Shown piece by piece: positions 1-8,888 of a stretch of DNA of 64,000 nucleotides. The position numbers and the translations under genes are program-made. The notes under the pieces are model-generated. The model did no database searches. It was given only the letters and a program-made list of their open reading frames with translations, and was not told where the DNA came from. The DNA comes from JAMDEO01 sp963775295. GTDB lineage: Bacteria > Actinomycetota > Thermoleophilia > RBG-16-64-13. How positions within the stretch are numbered: position 1 is the first letter of the stretch; the number at the start of each line of letters is the position of its first letter. The stretch lies in contig CAVZIK010000006.1 in assembly GCA_963775295.1 (NCBI GenBank), positions 2,790,001 through 2,854,000 on the forward strand, written 5' to 3'.

Positions 1-46
1 TATGCCACGACCCTCCCCGGCAGACGCGGGAGGCGCGACAGGCGCA

Positions 47-66
47 TTAGTCTAGTTAAAGACTAA
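47..66. repeat. Perfect inverted repeat at the left edge (7-bp arms)
   Basis: TTAGTCT at 47-53 and AGACTAA at 60-66 form a perfect inverted repeat with a 6-nt spacer. It lies in the 245-nt stretch before the first gene. CAATTG also occurs twice nearby (78-83 and 92-97). Because the first gene reads leftwards and ends at 246, this could be an operator for a gene outside the window or a weak hairpin. Otherwise I see nothing in 1-245. Confidence 0.35.
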
Positions 67-245
67 GCGGCCAGAGCCAATTGAGGTTTGGCAATTGTTT
101 TTTTCCAGCTTGTTTAACGAGAACCGCTGGGATCTCGGCTCGCTACCTAAACTCAGACATGAGCCCCGTCGAAACCATGTCGCCCCCACGAGGCCCAGAC
201 GCGCGGTTCCTCAAACCGGGCCGACTGAGCCATACAAGTATACTC

Positions 246-1010
246 CTAGTAGCAGGTCCACCCGCCATCGACGACTATCGCCTGACCGTTGATGTACGAG
301 GAGCTGTTCGATGCCAGGAACAGGGCGACATCGGCGATTTCTTCGGACTCACCTGGGCGATCCATGAGACTCAGCCCCTTCGTGGCGATCTCCCTTCCGC
401 TCTCATTCAGTTGATCCATGAACTCCTCACGGTCCGCTTCCTTCTTGATGGACCCCGGGCAAATTGCGTTGCATCTGATGTTCTTGTTGGCATACATATA
501 GGCGGTGTTCTTGGTTAGCCCGATGAGGCCGTGCTTCGACGCGGTGTAAGCCGCTCCGGCGCGACAGCCAAACAGGCCCCCCACCGAGGCGATGTTGATG
601 ATTATGCCTCCGCCCTGCTTTTCGAACTGCTTGATAGCGGCGCGCATGGCGTAGGCGGGCGCCCCCAAGTTGAGCTTCAGGACCTTCTCAAACACTGCGT
701 CGTCGAACTCGCCGACGGGACTGAAATCGTCCATGAGACCGGCGTTGTTAATGAGCACGTCCAAACGCCCGAACCGCGCCACCGCCTCGTCGATCATGCC
801 CTCGATATCGGCCTTCAGCATCATGTCCCCCACAAACGGGACGATCTCGCCGCCATGCCCTTGCGCCCGCTCAGCCAGTTCATCCAGGCGTTTCCGCCCC
901 ATCGCGACTGCGAGGACCCGCGCGCCCTCCTGCGCGAATGCTTCGGTGATGGCCCGCCCCATGCTTGAACTCGCCCCCGTCACGCACACTGCCTTGTGTT
1001 TCAGGCTCAT
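246..1010 (-). CDS. Short-chain dehydrogenase/reductase (SDR)
   Basis: Cytoplasmic NAD(P)-dependent oxidoreductase of the classical SDR family (254 aa, normal length). The N-terminal cofactor motif reads TGASSSMGRAI, so the third glycine of the usual TGxxxGxG is kept but the middle one is Ser. NNAG is present, as are the catalytic YTASK (Tyr-xxx-Lys) and a preceding Ser in the IASVGG strand. The C-terminus GQAIVVDGGW is typical. The ATG is preceded by AGGAGAA at good spacing. Substrate cannot be read from sequence. The next gene upstream (1069-2109) is an MtaA-like methyltransferase in the same direction, 58 nt away, so co-transcription is possible. A role in reducing ring compounds such as phloroglucinol is conceivable but unsupported. 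Confidence 0.85.
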   Translation of the reverse strand: MSLKHKAVCVTGASSSMGRAITEAFAQEGARVLAVAMGRKRLDELAERAQGHGGEIVPFVGDMMLKADIEGMIDEAVARFGRLDVLINNAGLMDDFSPVGEFDDAVFEKVLKLNLGAPAYAMRAAIKQFEKQGGGIIINIASVGGLFGCRAGAAYTASKHGLIGLTKNTAYMYANKNIRCNAICPGSIKKEADREEFMDQLNESGREIATKGLSLMDRPGESEEIADVALFLASNSSSYINGQAIVVDGGWTCY

Positions 1011-1068
1011 CTAATTCTTCTCCTGTGCTGAAAGATCATCGTCTGGTCAAGAGCGGGCCGGCTCCGTC

Positions 1069-2109
1069 CTACGTGCCGAACAGCCATTTTGTCCGGATGG
1101 CCTGCGTCGCGTTGTAGATCTCCAACGTCTTGTAGAAGGCATCCAGGTTTTCAATGGTCGCGCCCGGAGGTACCTCGCAGCCGGTAGAAAGGACGAAATT
1201 CTTGTATTTCCCCATCTGTTCGAGAAGCTCCAACGTCCTGCTCTTGACGTCGTATACCTCTCCCATCTTCATGACTTTTAGCGGATCGACGTTGCCGCAA
1301 CCGATGACGTCCTTGGGTAGTTGAGCCATGATCTGGTTCATGTCCACCACGTTGCCGAAGTGAAGGACTTTGGCGCCGGTGAACAGCATCGCTGTGATCT
1401 GAGTGGTGGTGTTGCCGCAATTGTGCAGGACCACGACGAAGGAGTCGTCCTGGACCGCGTCCACAATCTGCCTGACGTAGTCGGAAGAGAAGGTTTGGCA
1501 GAAGGCCGGGGAGATGAGCCCAGCCGCAGGCTCCGCGATGATGACGCCGTTAGCACCCGCGTCCTTGTAGGCTGTCGTGTACGCCGAGAGGAACTCGGTG
1601 CATTTCTCCAGCAGAGCATGTACCAGGTCCGGATCGCGCCGCGTCGCCGACATCAACTGGCCCATGTCCATCAACCGACAAGCCAGCGAGAACGGCCCGA
1701 TGACTCCGCCGAAAGAGGGCTTGTCCGCGATCTGCGCGGATGCGAGTCTGGCGGCTTTGAGGTACTGCAGGGTCCGGCCGGCGCCTACCACCGGTACCCG
1801 GAGGGCCCGGACACCATCCATCTGGGAGACAAGAGGGGCCAACACGGTAGGCGCTTCGGTGTCTGAGAGTTTCACGGGCGCGCCGAAAGCCTCGGCTTCC
1901 ACCGACAGATCCATGGCAGTGAGAGCCGCGATGGAGGGATACTTCTTGGCCAGGGCGACCATGCACTCGCTCTGGACCTGGCCGTCGACGAATAGGGCGC
2001 TCACGGGCTTGTCGATGAGTTCCATGCCGGGAAATGTCGTGATGGGAAGAGCCAGTCTCTGGTCCGCGTTTAGAATCGACCGCAGCCATTGGGTCACATC
2101 GAAGTTCAT
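1069..2109 (-). CDS. MtaA/CmuA-like cobamide methyltransferase (URO-D fold)
   Basis: A 346-aa protein of the uroporphyrinogen-decarboxylase superfamily, in the branch that moves methyl groups between corrinoids and thiols. The zinc-type ligands are present as His229-x-Cys231 (LHNCGN) and Cys311 (STGCEVPPG), the His-x-Cys...Cys pattern of MtaA/MtbA enzymes; true HemE decarboxylases lack it. I start at the ATG encoding MNFDVTQ. A longer open frame exists, but its first 76 residues are Arg/Pro-rich and overlap smpB, so it is unlikely. No corrinoid protein or substrate-specific MtxB partner is nearby, so the methyl donor is unknown. Methoxylated aromatics, methanol or methylamines are possible; this is inference. 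Confidence 0.75.
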   Translation of the reverse strand: MNFDVTQWLRSILNADQRLALPITTFPGMELIDKPVSALFVDGQVQSECMVALAKKYPSIAALTAMDLSVEAEAFGAPVKLSDTEAPTVLAPLVSQMDGVRALRVPVVGAGRTLQYLKAARLASAQIADKPSFGGVIGPFSLACRLMDMGQLMSATRRDPDLVHALLEKCTEFLSAYTTAYKDAGANGVIIAEPAAGLISPAFCQTFSSDYVRQIVDAVQDDSFVVVLHNCGNTTTQITAMLFTGAKVLHFGNVVDMNQIMAQLPKDVIGCGNVDPLKVMKMGEVYDVKSRTLELLEQMGKYKNFVLSTGCEVPPGATIENLDAFYKTLEIYNATQAIRTKWLFGT

Positions 2110-2179
2110 CTGATCTGGCAGCCTTTCGTTGGACGGTGGATCTCTCGCGAGCGCGGCCCCGGCTCTCCCAGGGGTTCCG

Positions 2180-2650
2180 CTAGTCTTCCCTATCCCGGGT
2201 CTTGAAGGCTCTCTGGATGTCCCGGTCGGCTTCTTTCTTGGCGAGAGTCTGACGCTTGTCGTAGGTCGTCTTGCCTTTCGCCAAACCGATCTCGACCTTG
2301 GCTCGCCCATCCTTGAAGTACATCTTGGTAGGCACAAGCGTATACCCGGAAACTTTCACCTTGCCGTACATGCGGCGCAACTCCCGGGAGTGGACGAGCA
2401 GCTTGCGCTTGCGGAGCGGGTCGTGGTTGAAGATGTTCCCCTGCTCGTAGGGGCTGATGTGCACGCCGATCAGCCACAACTCGCCCTCTTCCACCGCGGC
2501 GTACGAGTCGCGCAGGTTCGCCCGCCCAATGCGCAGAGACTTCACCTCCGTCCCCGTGAGGGCGATACCGGCCTCCAACGTTTCCTCGATATGGTAGTCG
2601 TGATAGGCCTTCTTGTTCTGAGCGATGAGCTTGATGCCGACGGGTTTCAT
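2180..2650 (-). CDS. smpB: SsrA-binding protein SmpB
   Basis: A 156-aa tmRNA-binding protein for trans-translation rescue of stalled ribosomes. The family signature is clear: NKKAYHDY near the N-terminus, GIALTGTEVKSLR, NHDPLRKRKLL, and the basic C-terminal tail GLAKGKTTYDKRQTLAKKEADRD that enters the mRNA channel. It starts 4 nt after the rnr stop with an AGGAGAGG ribosome-binding site inside the rnr end, so rnr and smpB are coupled, matching their shared role in tmRNA-dependent RNA decay. No ssrA gene is visible in the flanking spacers. Confidence 0.97.
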   Translation of the reverse strand: MKPVGIKLIAQNKKAYHDYHIEETLEAGIALTGTEVKSLRIGRANLRDSYAAVEEGELWLIGVHISPYEQGNIFNHDPLRKRKLLVHSRELRRMYGKVKVSGYTLVPTKMYFKDGRAKVEIGLAKGKTTYDKRQTLAKKEADRDIQRAFKTRDRED

Positions 2651-2654
2651 AGTC

Positions 2655-4526
2655 CTATCCTCTCCTGACGACCCGGGCCAGCGCCCTTCTGCCCCGCGGA
2701 CGAAAGCCGTTCTCGTTCACTGCGTCCGCGAGAGAAAGATCCACCCGACCCCTGGCGGCATCGACCGCTGTCACCCTTACTCGCAGAAGATCCGCGATCT
2801 TATACGCCCGCCCCGACCGTTTGCCCTCGATGGCCGTGTCCAATTCGTTGAGGCGATAGTTGTCCCGCGGAAGTTCGTCGATGGAGAGGTATCCCTGGAA
2901 CAACCTCTCGAACAGCACGAACATTCCCCTACGGGTGAGGCCGACGATCTGGCCCTCGAAGACACTCTCCAGCCAGCCCTCTTCGTCAAGGCGCCGCTTG
3001 AGGAGATGAGCAAGGACGATATCATCGGCCTTCAGTTCTACTTTGGCAGCCTCCCGCTCGGTGCGCGAACAGTGCTCGGCCCAGTCCGGGAGGATCGATG
3101 TCACCGGCGAAGGGCCGAGCCCCAACTGAGCCAGCAGCCCGCGGTGTACCAGAATGTCCGGATATCGACGGATGGGCGAGGTGAAATGGCAATAGGCCTC
3201 CGAAGCCAGCCCGAAGTGACCGATGTTGCTCGTCTGGTAGACGGCCCGGGCCTGAGCGCGAAGTACCTGCTGCACCAGCGCCACCTTTCCTCTGCCCGGA
3301 GGCGTATACCGATCGACCCATTCAGCGGTTTCCCTGGTCACGCGTCGCACGTCTTGCGGGGTGGCCTGCATGGGGTCGAACACGGGTGTCGGCAGTCCGA
3401 GGCTGGTGAGGATGTCGAGGAGGTGGTCCACGCGAAAGGGATCGGGGAGATCATGAACCCGGTAGACGGTGGGAACGTGCTCCCGCTCGAGGAACGAGGC
3501 GACCTGTTCGTTCGCCAACACCATGAAGACCTCGATGAACCAGTGACTCTCCAACTCTTCGCTGGGGTCGGCCGAGACCACTTGGCCGTTCTCGTCCCAT
3601 TCGAACTCAGGCTCCGCCGACTCTATGCGCAGGCTCCCGCGCTCGTAGCGGAGGTCGCGGAGACGCTGGGAAAGAGCCCTTCCCCATTCCAAAGGAGGCG
3701 TGAGCTCGTCGTCGATAGCCTCTGAGCCCCGGAACATCCGCTCCAATTGCTCGTAATCCAGGCGCCTGTCGCTACGTATGAGCGATCGGTAGAAACGGGT
3801 TTGCAGCACGCGGCCGCCGTCGTCAACCTCCATCTCCACCGTGACCGTCTTTCGATCCTCGTCCGGCAGTAGCGAACACACCCAGGAAGAGAGCACGGGC
3901 GGCAGCATGGGCTCCACACCGGTAGCCACATACACCGAGTTGCCCCGTCGGAGCGCCTCGCGATCAAGCGCCGTCTCTTCCATGACGAAGTACGATACGT
4001 CGGCGATATGCACGTAGACCAGCGTCGTCCCTTCCGGCGTCCGCTCAAAAGAGAGGGCGTCATCGAAATCCTGCGCCATGACAGGGTCTACAGTGAAAGT
4101 GAAGAGCCGGCGAAGATCGGACCGATACGAGTCGACCCGCTCGTGAAGGCCCGAGGCGGAACCCGCCTCCGAAAGGACCTTGGGGCTGAACCCGCGTTGC
4201 ACGAGATGATCGGCCAAGAGTGCGTCCATGACGTCGGCGAGGACGTGACTCTTGCCCAACGTGCTGATAATCCGGGCTTTGAAGCCGTATGAGAACGTGA
4301 AGAGAACCAAATCGCCCGGCTGCGGTTTGACAGGGGCGCGCTCCACGGGTAGTGCTGGGCCCGGCTGGAAGAGGGGCTCCACTTCGAGGCTCTTGCCCCG
4401 GCGCACGATGACCCCCGCGATGCTCGACGTGCGGCCCTGCGGATCGCCCGCCGGGATCAGGCCGGCGCGAGCGAGAGTAGCCCGGCGCCGTTCGCTGCGG
4501 CTGTGTCCCGTTTTGTGACGAGCCAC
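2655..4526 (-). CDS. rnr: Ribonuclease R (RNB-family 3'-5' exoribonuclease)
   Basis: Processive 3'-5' exoribonuclease, 623 aa. An OB/cold-shock-like region occupies roughly residues 35-110. The RNB catalytic domain follows, with the metal-binding aspartates in DPVMAQDFDDALS (D147, D153, D155, D156) and the conserved HFTSPIRRYPDILVHR element, and a C-terminal S1 domain lies at about 535-610. It is shorter than E. coli RNase R (about 813 aa) because the N-terminal helix-turn-helix and part of the cold-shock region are missing, closer to RNase II-like architecture. The start is GTG with AAGGCGG upstream, 4 nt after the prmA stop. It ends 4 nt before smpB. Confidence 0.93.
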   Translation of the reverse strand: MARHKTGHSRSERRRATLARAGLIPAGDPQGRTSSIAGVIVRRGKSLEVEPLFQPGPALPVERAPVKPQPGDLVLFTFSYGFKARIISTLGKSHVLADVMDALLADHLVQRGFSPKVLSEAGSASGLHERVDSYRSDLRRLFTFTVDPVMAQDFDDALSFERTPEGTTLVYVHIADVSYFVMEETALDREALRRGNSVYVATGVEPMLPPVLSSWVCSLLPDEDRKTVTVEMEVDDGGRVLQTRFYRSLIRSDRRLDYEQLERMFRGSEAIDDELTPPLEWGRALSQRLRDLRYERGSLRIESAEPEFEWDENGQVVSADPSEELESHWFIEVFMVLANEQVASFLEREHVPTVYRVHDLPDPFRVDHLLDILTSLGLPTPVFDPMQATPQDVRRVTRETAEWVDRYTPPGRGKVALVQQVLRAQARAVYQTSNIGHFGLASEAYCHFTSPIRRYPDILVHRGLLAQLGLGPSPVTSILPDWAEHCSRTEREAAKVELKADDIVLAHLLKRRLDEEGWLESVFEGQIVGLTRRGMFVLFERLFQGYLSIDELPRDNYRLNELDTAIEGKRSGRAYKIADLLRVRVTAVDAARGRVDLSLADAVNENGFRPRGRRALARVVRRG

Positions 4527-4530
4527 GGCG

Positions 4531-5496
4531 CTAACCGCCTTGGGGAGCAGGAAGCAGCTCTAAGCTGACCCACTCCGCTTCGTGCACGACGCGTCCCGGG
4601 AAGAAGCCGCAGGTCTCCGCCAATAGCAGGAGTTGACGCTCCTGGTCCCCGGTGAGTATCCCCGAAACGACCAGGCGCTTCGGTCCGCGCGAGACGAGCG
4701 GACCGCCCGCGAGACCTTCTCCGGCGTCGGCCGCAAGTTTCCGCAATAGAGCCGACACGGGATCGAGGGTCATGTTGGCGAGCACCGTAGCCCCGCGGAA
4801 CCACTCGGGATCGGCGCCGACGACGTCGGTCTCCCGTAGTTGAACTACTTCCGCCACTCCGTTCTCTTCGGTGTTCTCGGCCGCGGCTATAAGAGCCACC
4901 GGGTCGTTGTCGAAAGCGATAACGGGAGCCCACCCCAGCTTCGCGGCCACGACGGAGAGGATGCCCGAGCCTGTGCCCGAATCGATCAGTGGACCACGAG
5001 CCGCACTGGATCCCTCGATCGTCTCGCGGGATTGCAGAAGGCCCAGGGTTCCTCGGGTAGTGGCATGAAGCCCGGTCCCAAATCCGAGCCCGGGGTTGAT
5101 GACGACGTCGATAAGGCCCGAGGCGACGTCAGGCGACTCCCATGGAGGCCTTATTCGCACCTGCCCGATGACGATGGGATGGAAATGGTCTTTCCACCCC
5201 TCTTCCCAACCGCGGGCCACCTCGGAAACTTCCACACTGCTCTCGCCCGCCCCTAGGGCTAGGCGACTCAGCAGCGTCCGAACCTCGTCCGCCGTGGCCG
5301 GAGCCAGTCCGGAGACCTCAGGGTAGAAGGTGAGAAGTACCGACGGTTCGCGGCGGCAAATACCGGAATCGGCCACGCTTTCCTGCGCAAAAGGCCCCAG
5401 CCGATCCATGAGGACCGCCCCAATGCTCTCCGCTTCCGCCTCCGGAAGTACCACTCGGATCGCGCGGTCGGATCCTGGGGCAGTTGTGCCGGCCAT
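4531..5496 (-). CDS. prmA: Ribosomal protein L11 methyltransferase
   Basis: A 321-aa SAM-dependent methyltransferase that trimethylates ribosomal protein L11. A ferredoxin-like N-terminal domain is followed by the linker EEGWKDHFHP, the PrmA signature NPGLGFGTGLHATT (134-147), the SAM-binding loop DSGTGSGIL (172-180), and LANMTLDPV in place of the usual N(I/L)xxxP motif IV. The canonical Asp of the SAM loop (DVGTGSG) is shifted (IDSGTGSG), a mild variation. The ATG shares one base with the dnaJ stop (TGATG), so translation is coupled. The usual downstream rsmE is absent; rnr follows directly. Confidence 0.92.
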   Translation of the reverse strand: MAGTTAPGSDRAIRVVLPEAEAESIGAVLMDRLGPFAQESVADSGICRREPSVLLTFYPEVSGLAPATADEVRTLLSRLALGAGESSVEVSEVARGWEEGWKDHFHPIVIGQVRIRPPWESPDVASGLIDVVINPGLGFGTGLHATTRGTLGLLQSRETIEGSSAARGPLIDSGTGSGILSVVAAKLGWAPVIAFDNDPVALIAAAENTEENGVAEVVQLRETDVVGADPEWFRGATVLANMTLDPVSALLRKLAADAGEGLAGGPLVSRGPKRLVVSGILTGDQERQLLLLAETCGFFPGRVVHEAEWVSLELLPAPQGG

Positions 5497-6647
5497 CAGC
5501 TGCTGAAGAAGTTGCGGAGCTTGTGAAGGACGCCCTCGGGCCGCTCGCTGTAATGCTCCTCGGCGCAGTTATCGTCAAACTCCCGAAGGAGCTGTCGTTG
5601 CCTCTCGTCGAGATCGTGAGGGATAAGGACCCTTACCTGGATGATTTCGTCCCCGCGGCCGTGGCCGTTGAGGTGGGTGACCCCCTTGCCGCGCAGCACT
5701 TTCAGGTCGTCCGGCTGGGTCCCGGCCGCGAATTCCACCTCTTCTTCACCATCGAGCGTGGGGATGGTCAGCATCGCACCCAGAGCCGCCTGGCACATGG
5801 TCAAATCGACACCATAAAGGATGTCGTCCTGCCGCCGGGTGAAGAGTTCGTGGGGCTCGATGGACACGCGCACATAGAGATCTCCCGGTCGCGCTCCCCT
5901 CTCCCCTGCGCCGCCCCGGCCGCTGACGCGTATCCGCTGCCCTGCGTCGATGCCCGCCGGAACCTGAACGGTGACCTTTCGCTCCATGACGAGCCGCCCG
6001 GCTCCGCGGCACTCTTTGCACGGGTCTTCAATAACCTGGCCCGTGCCGGCACATTGCGGGCACACCCCGGTTTGCATGAACTGGCCCAGGACGGTGCGAC
6101 GGACCGTACGAACCACGCCATGGCCGCCGCACTCCTGGCAGGTCTTCACCGATGAGGCGTTGGCGGTACCAGCGCCTTCGCAGACCTGACAGGTGCCTTG
6201 AGCCCGGAAGGTGATCTCCTTCTCTACGCCGAAAGCGGCTTCTTCGAGCGTGAGTTCGATGTCTACCGCAAGATCGTCACCCCGCGCGGGGCCGGCGGGC
6301 CGCCCACCACCCCCGAAAGAACCGCCGAACGCACCGCCACCGAAACTTCCGAAGATGTTCTCAAAAATGTCCGAGAACCCTGGGAAACCATCGAAGCCGG
6401 CACCGCCGGGTCCGCCCGTGCCTCGGCGCAGGCCTTCGTGTCCGTATGTGTCGTAGAGATTGCGTTTCTCGCCGTCGCAAAGGACTTCGTAGGCTTCCGT
6501 CGCCTCCTTGAACTTCTCTTCGCTCTCAGGATCGTTTTCATTGACATCCGGATGATGCTCTCTGGCCAACTTGCGGTAGGCCTTCTTGATTTGCTGGATG
6601 TCGGCGTCACGCGAGACCCCGAGCACCTCGTAGTAATCACGTTTCAT
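5496..6647 (-). CDS. dnaJ: Chaperone DnaJ (type I, with zinc fingers)
   Basis: Hsp40 co-chaperone of DnaK, 383 aa. It has a J-domain with HPD at residues 32-34, a Gly/Phe-rich linker (GFDGFPGFSDIFENIFGSF), four CxxCxGxG zinc-finger repeats in the middle (CQVCEGAG, CQECGGHG, CPQCAGTG, CKECRGAG), and the C-terminal client-binding barrels. The ATG overlaps the hrcA stop by 4 nt. Linkage to hrcA but not to grpE/dnaK is the pattern of the second actinobacterial dnaJ (dnaJ2), so another dnaJ may exist in a dnaK operon elsewhere. Confidence 0.96.
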   Translation of the reverse strand: MKRDYYEVLGVSRDADIQQIKKAYRKLAREHHPDVNENDPESEEKFKEATEAYEVLCDGEKRNLYDTYGHEGLRRGTGGPGGAGFDGFPGFSDIFENIFGSFGGGAFGGSFGGGGRPAGPARGDDLAVDIELTLEEAAFGVEKEITFRAQGTCQVCEGAGTANASSVKTCQECGGHGVVRTVRRTVLGQFMQTGVCPQCAGTGQVIEDPCKECRGAGRLVMERKVTVQVPAGIDAGQRIRVSGRGGAGERGARPGDLYVRVSIEPHELFTRRQDDILYGVDLTMCQAALGAMLTIPTLDGEEEVEFAAGTQPDDLKVLRGKGVTHLNGHGRGDEIIQVRVLIPHDLDERQRQLLREFDDNCAEEHYSERPEGVLHKLRNFFSS

Positions 6648-7711
6648 TCGTACCGATCTCCGACCAACTCGGAAAGAAGCTGCGCCGTCTCACGCACGGT
6701 GCAGATAGCAGTTTCATAATCCATACGCGTGGGACCCACCAGGCTGATGGTCCCCAATCTCCGTTGCGGCAGTCCATAGCTCGCGGCCACGATGGAGAAC
6801 GGCTGGAGCGCCGTGGCTTCGTGCTCACTCCCGATCCGCACTACCACCGTTCCTGTTCCCAGTGCGGCCTTCAGCACCCGGAGAAGCATGAACCTCTCCT
6901 CGAGCAATAGCAGAAGATCGCGCAAAGACGACACATCCTGGATCTGCGACTCTGCCATGAGCCGAGACGCACCTCCGACGAACATCTCCTCCTCGTATTG
7001 CTCGTCCACCAGTTTAGCGAAAGCCGGGCTGAGAACACCCAAGAACTGAGACTCTCTGGGACTCAGCTCAGGATTCTCCAACGTCCGTCGGATCAGCCTG
7101 ACGGTCAGAGTGTGCTCGTTGAGGGTTTCGTTGAGATAGGTGCGAGCCCAGTCGACAGTCCCTGGGTCGAGCGCGCCCGGAAGTTCGATGACCCCTTTCA
7201 TCACCCCGCCGGTGGAGACGATGAACACATACATGAGCTGATTGGCATGCAGCGTCAGCAATTCAACATGGCAAAGACGCGCGCCGCTGACCCGGGGTGC
7301 CAGGGCCAGCGCCAAAAGGTTGGTGGCGCGCGACATGGTCTCCGTGATCTGGCGAAGAGCAGTCTCGACCTCCCCGTCGAGATCCTCCTTGGAAACCCCT
7401 CGGACGCCGGAGGCCGCGCGAACCGCCAAGCGCGAGGCACCGCCGCTCATGAGCTGGTCGACGAACTCTCTGTAGCCCATATCGGTGGGGATACGCCCGG
7501 CAGACGTGTGCGGGTGGGTGAGGTACCCCTGTTCCTCGAGCACCGCGAACTCGTTTCGCACCGTGGACGAAGAGACCTGCAGCCCGGCCGCCCCAACCAG
7601 TCCCTTGGAGGGGACGGGGGCGCCCGAGCCCACGTAACGCTCGATAACGGCGTTAAGGATCGTCCGTTGTCTATCAGTGAGTGTCATCGGCCGCCGGCCT
7701 GTATGGATCAC
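6644..7711 (-). CDS. hrcA: Heat-inducible transcription repressor HrcA
   Basis: Repressor of class I heat-shock genes that binds CIRCE elements. The N-terminal winged helix is visible (LTDRQRTILNAVIERYV, then SSSTVRNEFAVLEEQGYLTHPHTSAGRIPTD split across adjacent segments), followed by the dimerisation and GAF-like domains; the C-terminus GPTRMDYETAI is typical. The start shown is a GTG overlapping the hemW stop by 4 nt (GTGA), like other junctions here, giving 355 aa. A second candidate is the ATG at 7687, eight codons in, which matches the usual MxLTDRQ beginning. No CIRCE palindrome was seen in front of this operon. Confidence 0.95.
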   Translation of the reverse strand: MIHTGRRPMTLTDRQRTILNAVIERYVGSGAPVPSKGLVGAAGLQVSSSTVRNEFAVLEEQGYLTHPHTSAGRIPTDMGYREFVDQLMSGGASRLAVRAASGVRGVSKEDLDGEVETALRQITETMSRATNLLALALAPRVSGARLCHVELLTLHANQLMYVFIVSTGGVMKGVIELPGALDPGTVDWARTYLNETLNEHTLTVRLIRRTLENPELSPRESQFLGVLSPAFAKLVDEQYEEEMFVGGASRLMAESQIQDVSSLRDLLLLLEERFMLLRVLKAALGTGTVVVRIGSEHEATALQPFSIVAASYGLPQRRLGTISLVGPTRMDYETAICTVRETAQLLSELVGDRYE

Positions 7712-8865
7712 TGCCCATCTGGGGAGATCAGAAGGGCCGAGATAACGCTGTTACTAACGTCCAGAAACCCTGGATTCAAGCGAAGTTTACCACAGTGCTT
7801 TTCCAGGCATCCCTGCTGAAGCAGCCGGTCCTCGGCCTCTGGATCGAGGACCGACCGGACCTCGAGTTCGTCCACTCCCGCGCTGGTGCGCAGCCCGAGC
7901 ATAGCCTTCTCCCAGTTACGCGTGCGCTCATCAAGGATCTCCACTTCAGGATCGGTCCCCGCGAGGTAATCGGCCACCGAATCGGGGTTTGCGAGCCTCT
8001 CGTTACCCACGGTGGACACGGCCCCCGCTCCTATGCCCACGTAGTCTTCCCCTCGCCAGTACCCGAGATTATGACGGCACTCATGCCCGGGCAGCGCGAA
8101 ATTGGAGACCTCGTAGCGTAAATATCCCGCCTCGATGAGCATCTCGGAAGCACGGGCGTAGTTCGCCTCCGCAAACTCTTGTGCCTCGTCAATGGCACCC
8201 GCCCCCAGCGACGCTTCCACCGAGCGACGATAGGCCGTGGTGTAAGTGAGGTCATACAGAGACACGTGAGTTGGTGCCGCGGCGAGCGCTTGCGCGATGT
8301 CCGCGGCGGCGTCTCTCCAGGTCTGACCGGGGATTCCGTGGATCAGGTCGATGTTCCACTCTTCCCAGTCCGCGGCCCGGAGGGCGAAGAGGCATTCTTG
8401 CAGTTTCTCCTGGGTGACCCTACGACCCAGAATCTTCCTGAGGTGAGGCGAGAACGATTGGACTCCCAGAGACAGCCGAGTGACGCCGGCCGCGGCCAGT
8501 TCGCTGAGGAGGTAGAAGTCGAGGGTCTCCGGATTGGCTTCGACCGTGAACTCGCGACCCCCCGGCGAGTCGGCAACGACAGACCCCTCCGGGGAGGAGT
8601 GGCGCTGCAGACGGGCAAGGTCGGCTATGAGGGCCAGCAGGTCAGAACGGGGGAGCACTGTGGGCGTTCCGCCCCCCAAGTAGATAGTCTCGACGCTCTC
8701 ATCCAAAAGGCGAGCGGAGACGCCTAGTTCGCCCCGTAGGCGACTGAGATACCGATCCACGCGGCCCGCGCGGACATGCGGCCCGAGCGGCTCCGACGCG
8801 AAATCGCAATACGCGCATCGCGAACGGCAAAACGGGACATGGACATAGAGATGCTTGACAGCCAT
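7708..8865 (-). CDS. hemW: HemW-like radical SAM heme chaperone
   Basis: A 385-aa radical SAM protein formerly annotated as oxygen-independent coproporphyrinogen III oxidase. The [4Fe-4S] motif Cys13-xxx-Cys17-xx-Cys20 sits in VPFCRSRCAYCDF. GGGTPT and the GVQSFSPHLRKILGR segment are typical of the HemN/HemW family, and CxxC-F with no extra HemN N-terminal Cys favours HemW, which carries heme to target proteins. I start at the ATG of MAVKHLYVHVP, preceded by GCGAGGTCG. Upstream codons in frame encode an Arg-rich stretch overlapping the neighbouring membrane protein and are rejected. The stop overlaps hrcA. Confidence 0.92.
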   Translation of the reverse strand: MAVKHLYVHVPFCRSRCAYCDFASEPLGPHVRAGRVDRYLSRLRGELGVSARLLDESVETIYLGGGTPTVLPRSDLLALIADLARLQRHSSPEGSVVADSPGGREFTVEANPETLDFYLLSELAAAGVTRLSLGVQSFSPHLRKILGRRVTQEKLQECLFALRAADWEEWNIDLIHGIPGQTWRDAAADIAQALAAAPTHVSLYDLTYTTAYRRSVEASLGAGAIDEAQEFAEANYARASEMLIEAGYLRYEVSNFALPGHECRHNLGYWRGEDYVGIGAGAVSTVGNERLANPDSVADYLAGTDPEVEILDERTRNWEKAMLGLRTSAGVDELEVRSVLDPEAEDRLLQQGCLEKHCGKLRLNPGFLDVSNSVISALLISPDGQ

Positions 8866-8888
8866 GCAGCCGACCTCGCGGCGAAAAG

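Noticed and set aside
78..97. CAATTG repeat pair as an operator
   Set aside because: The hexamer is itself palindromic and short, so two copies 14 bp apart are weak evidence.
2625..3725. 366-codon open frame on the plus strand
   Set aside because: Antisense of rnr and lacking any recognisable motif.
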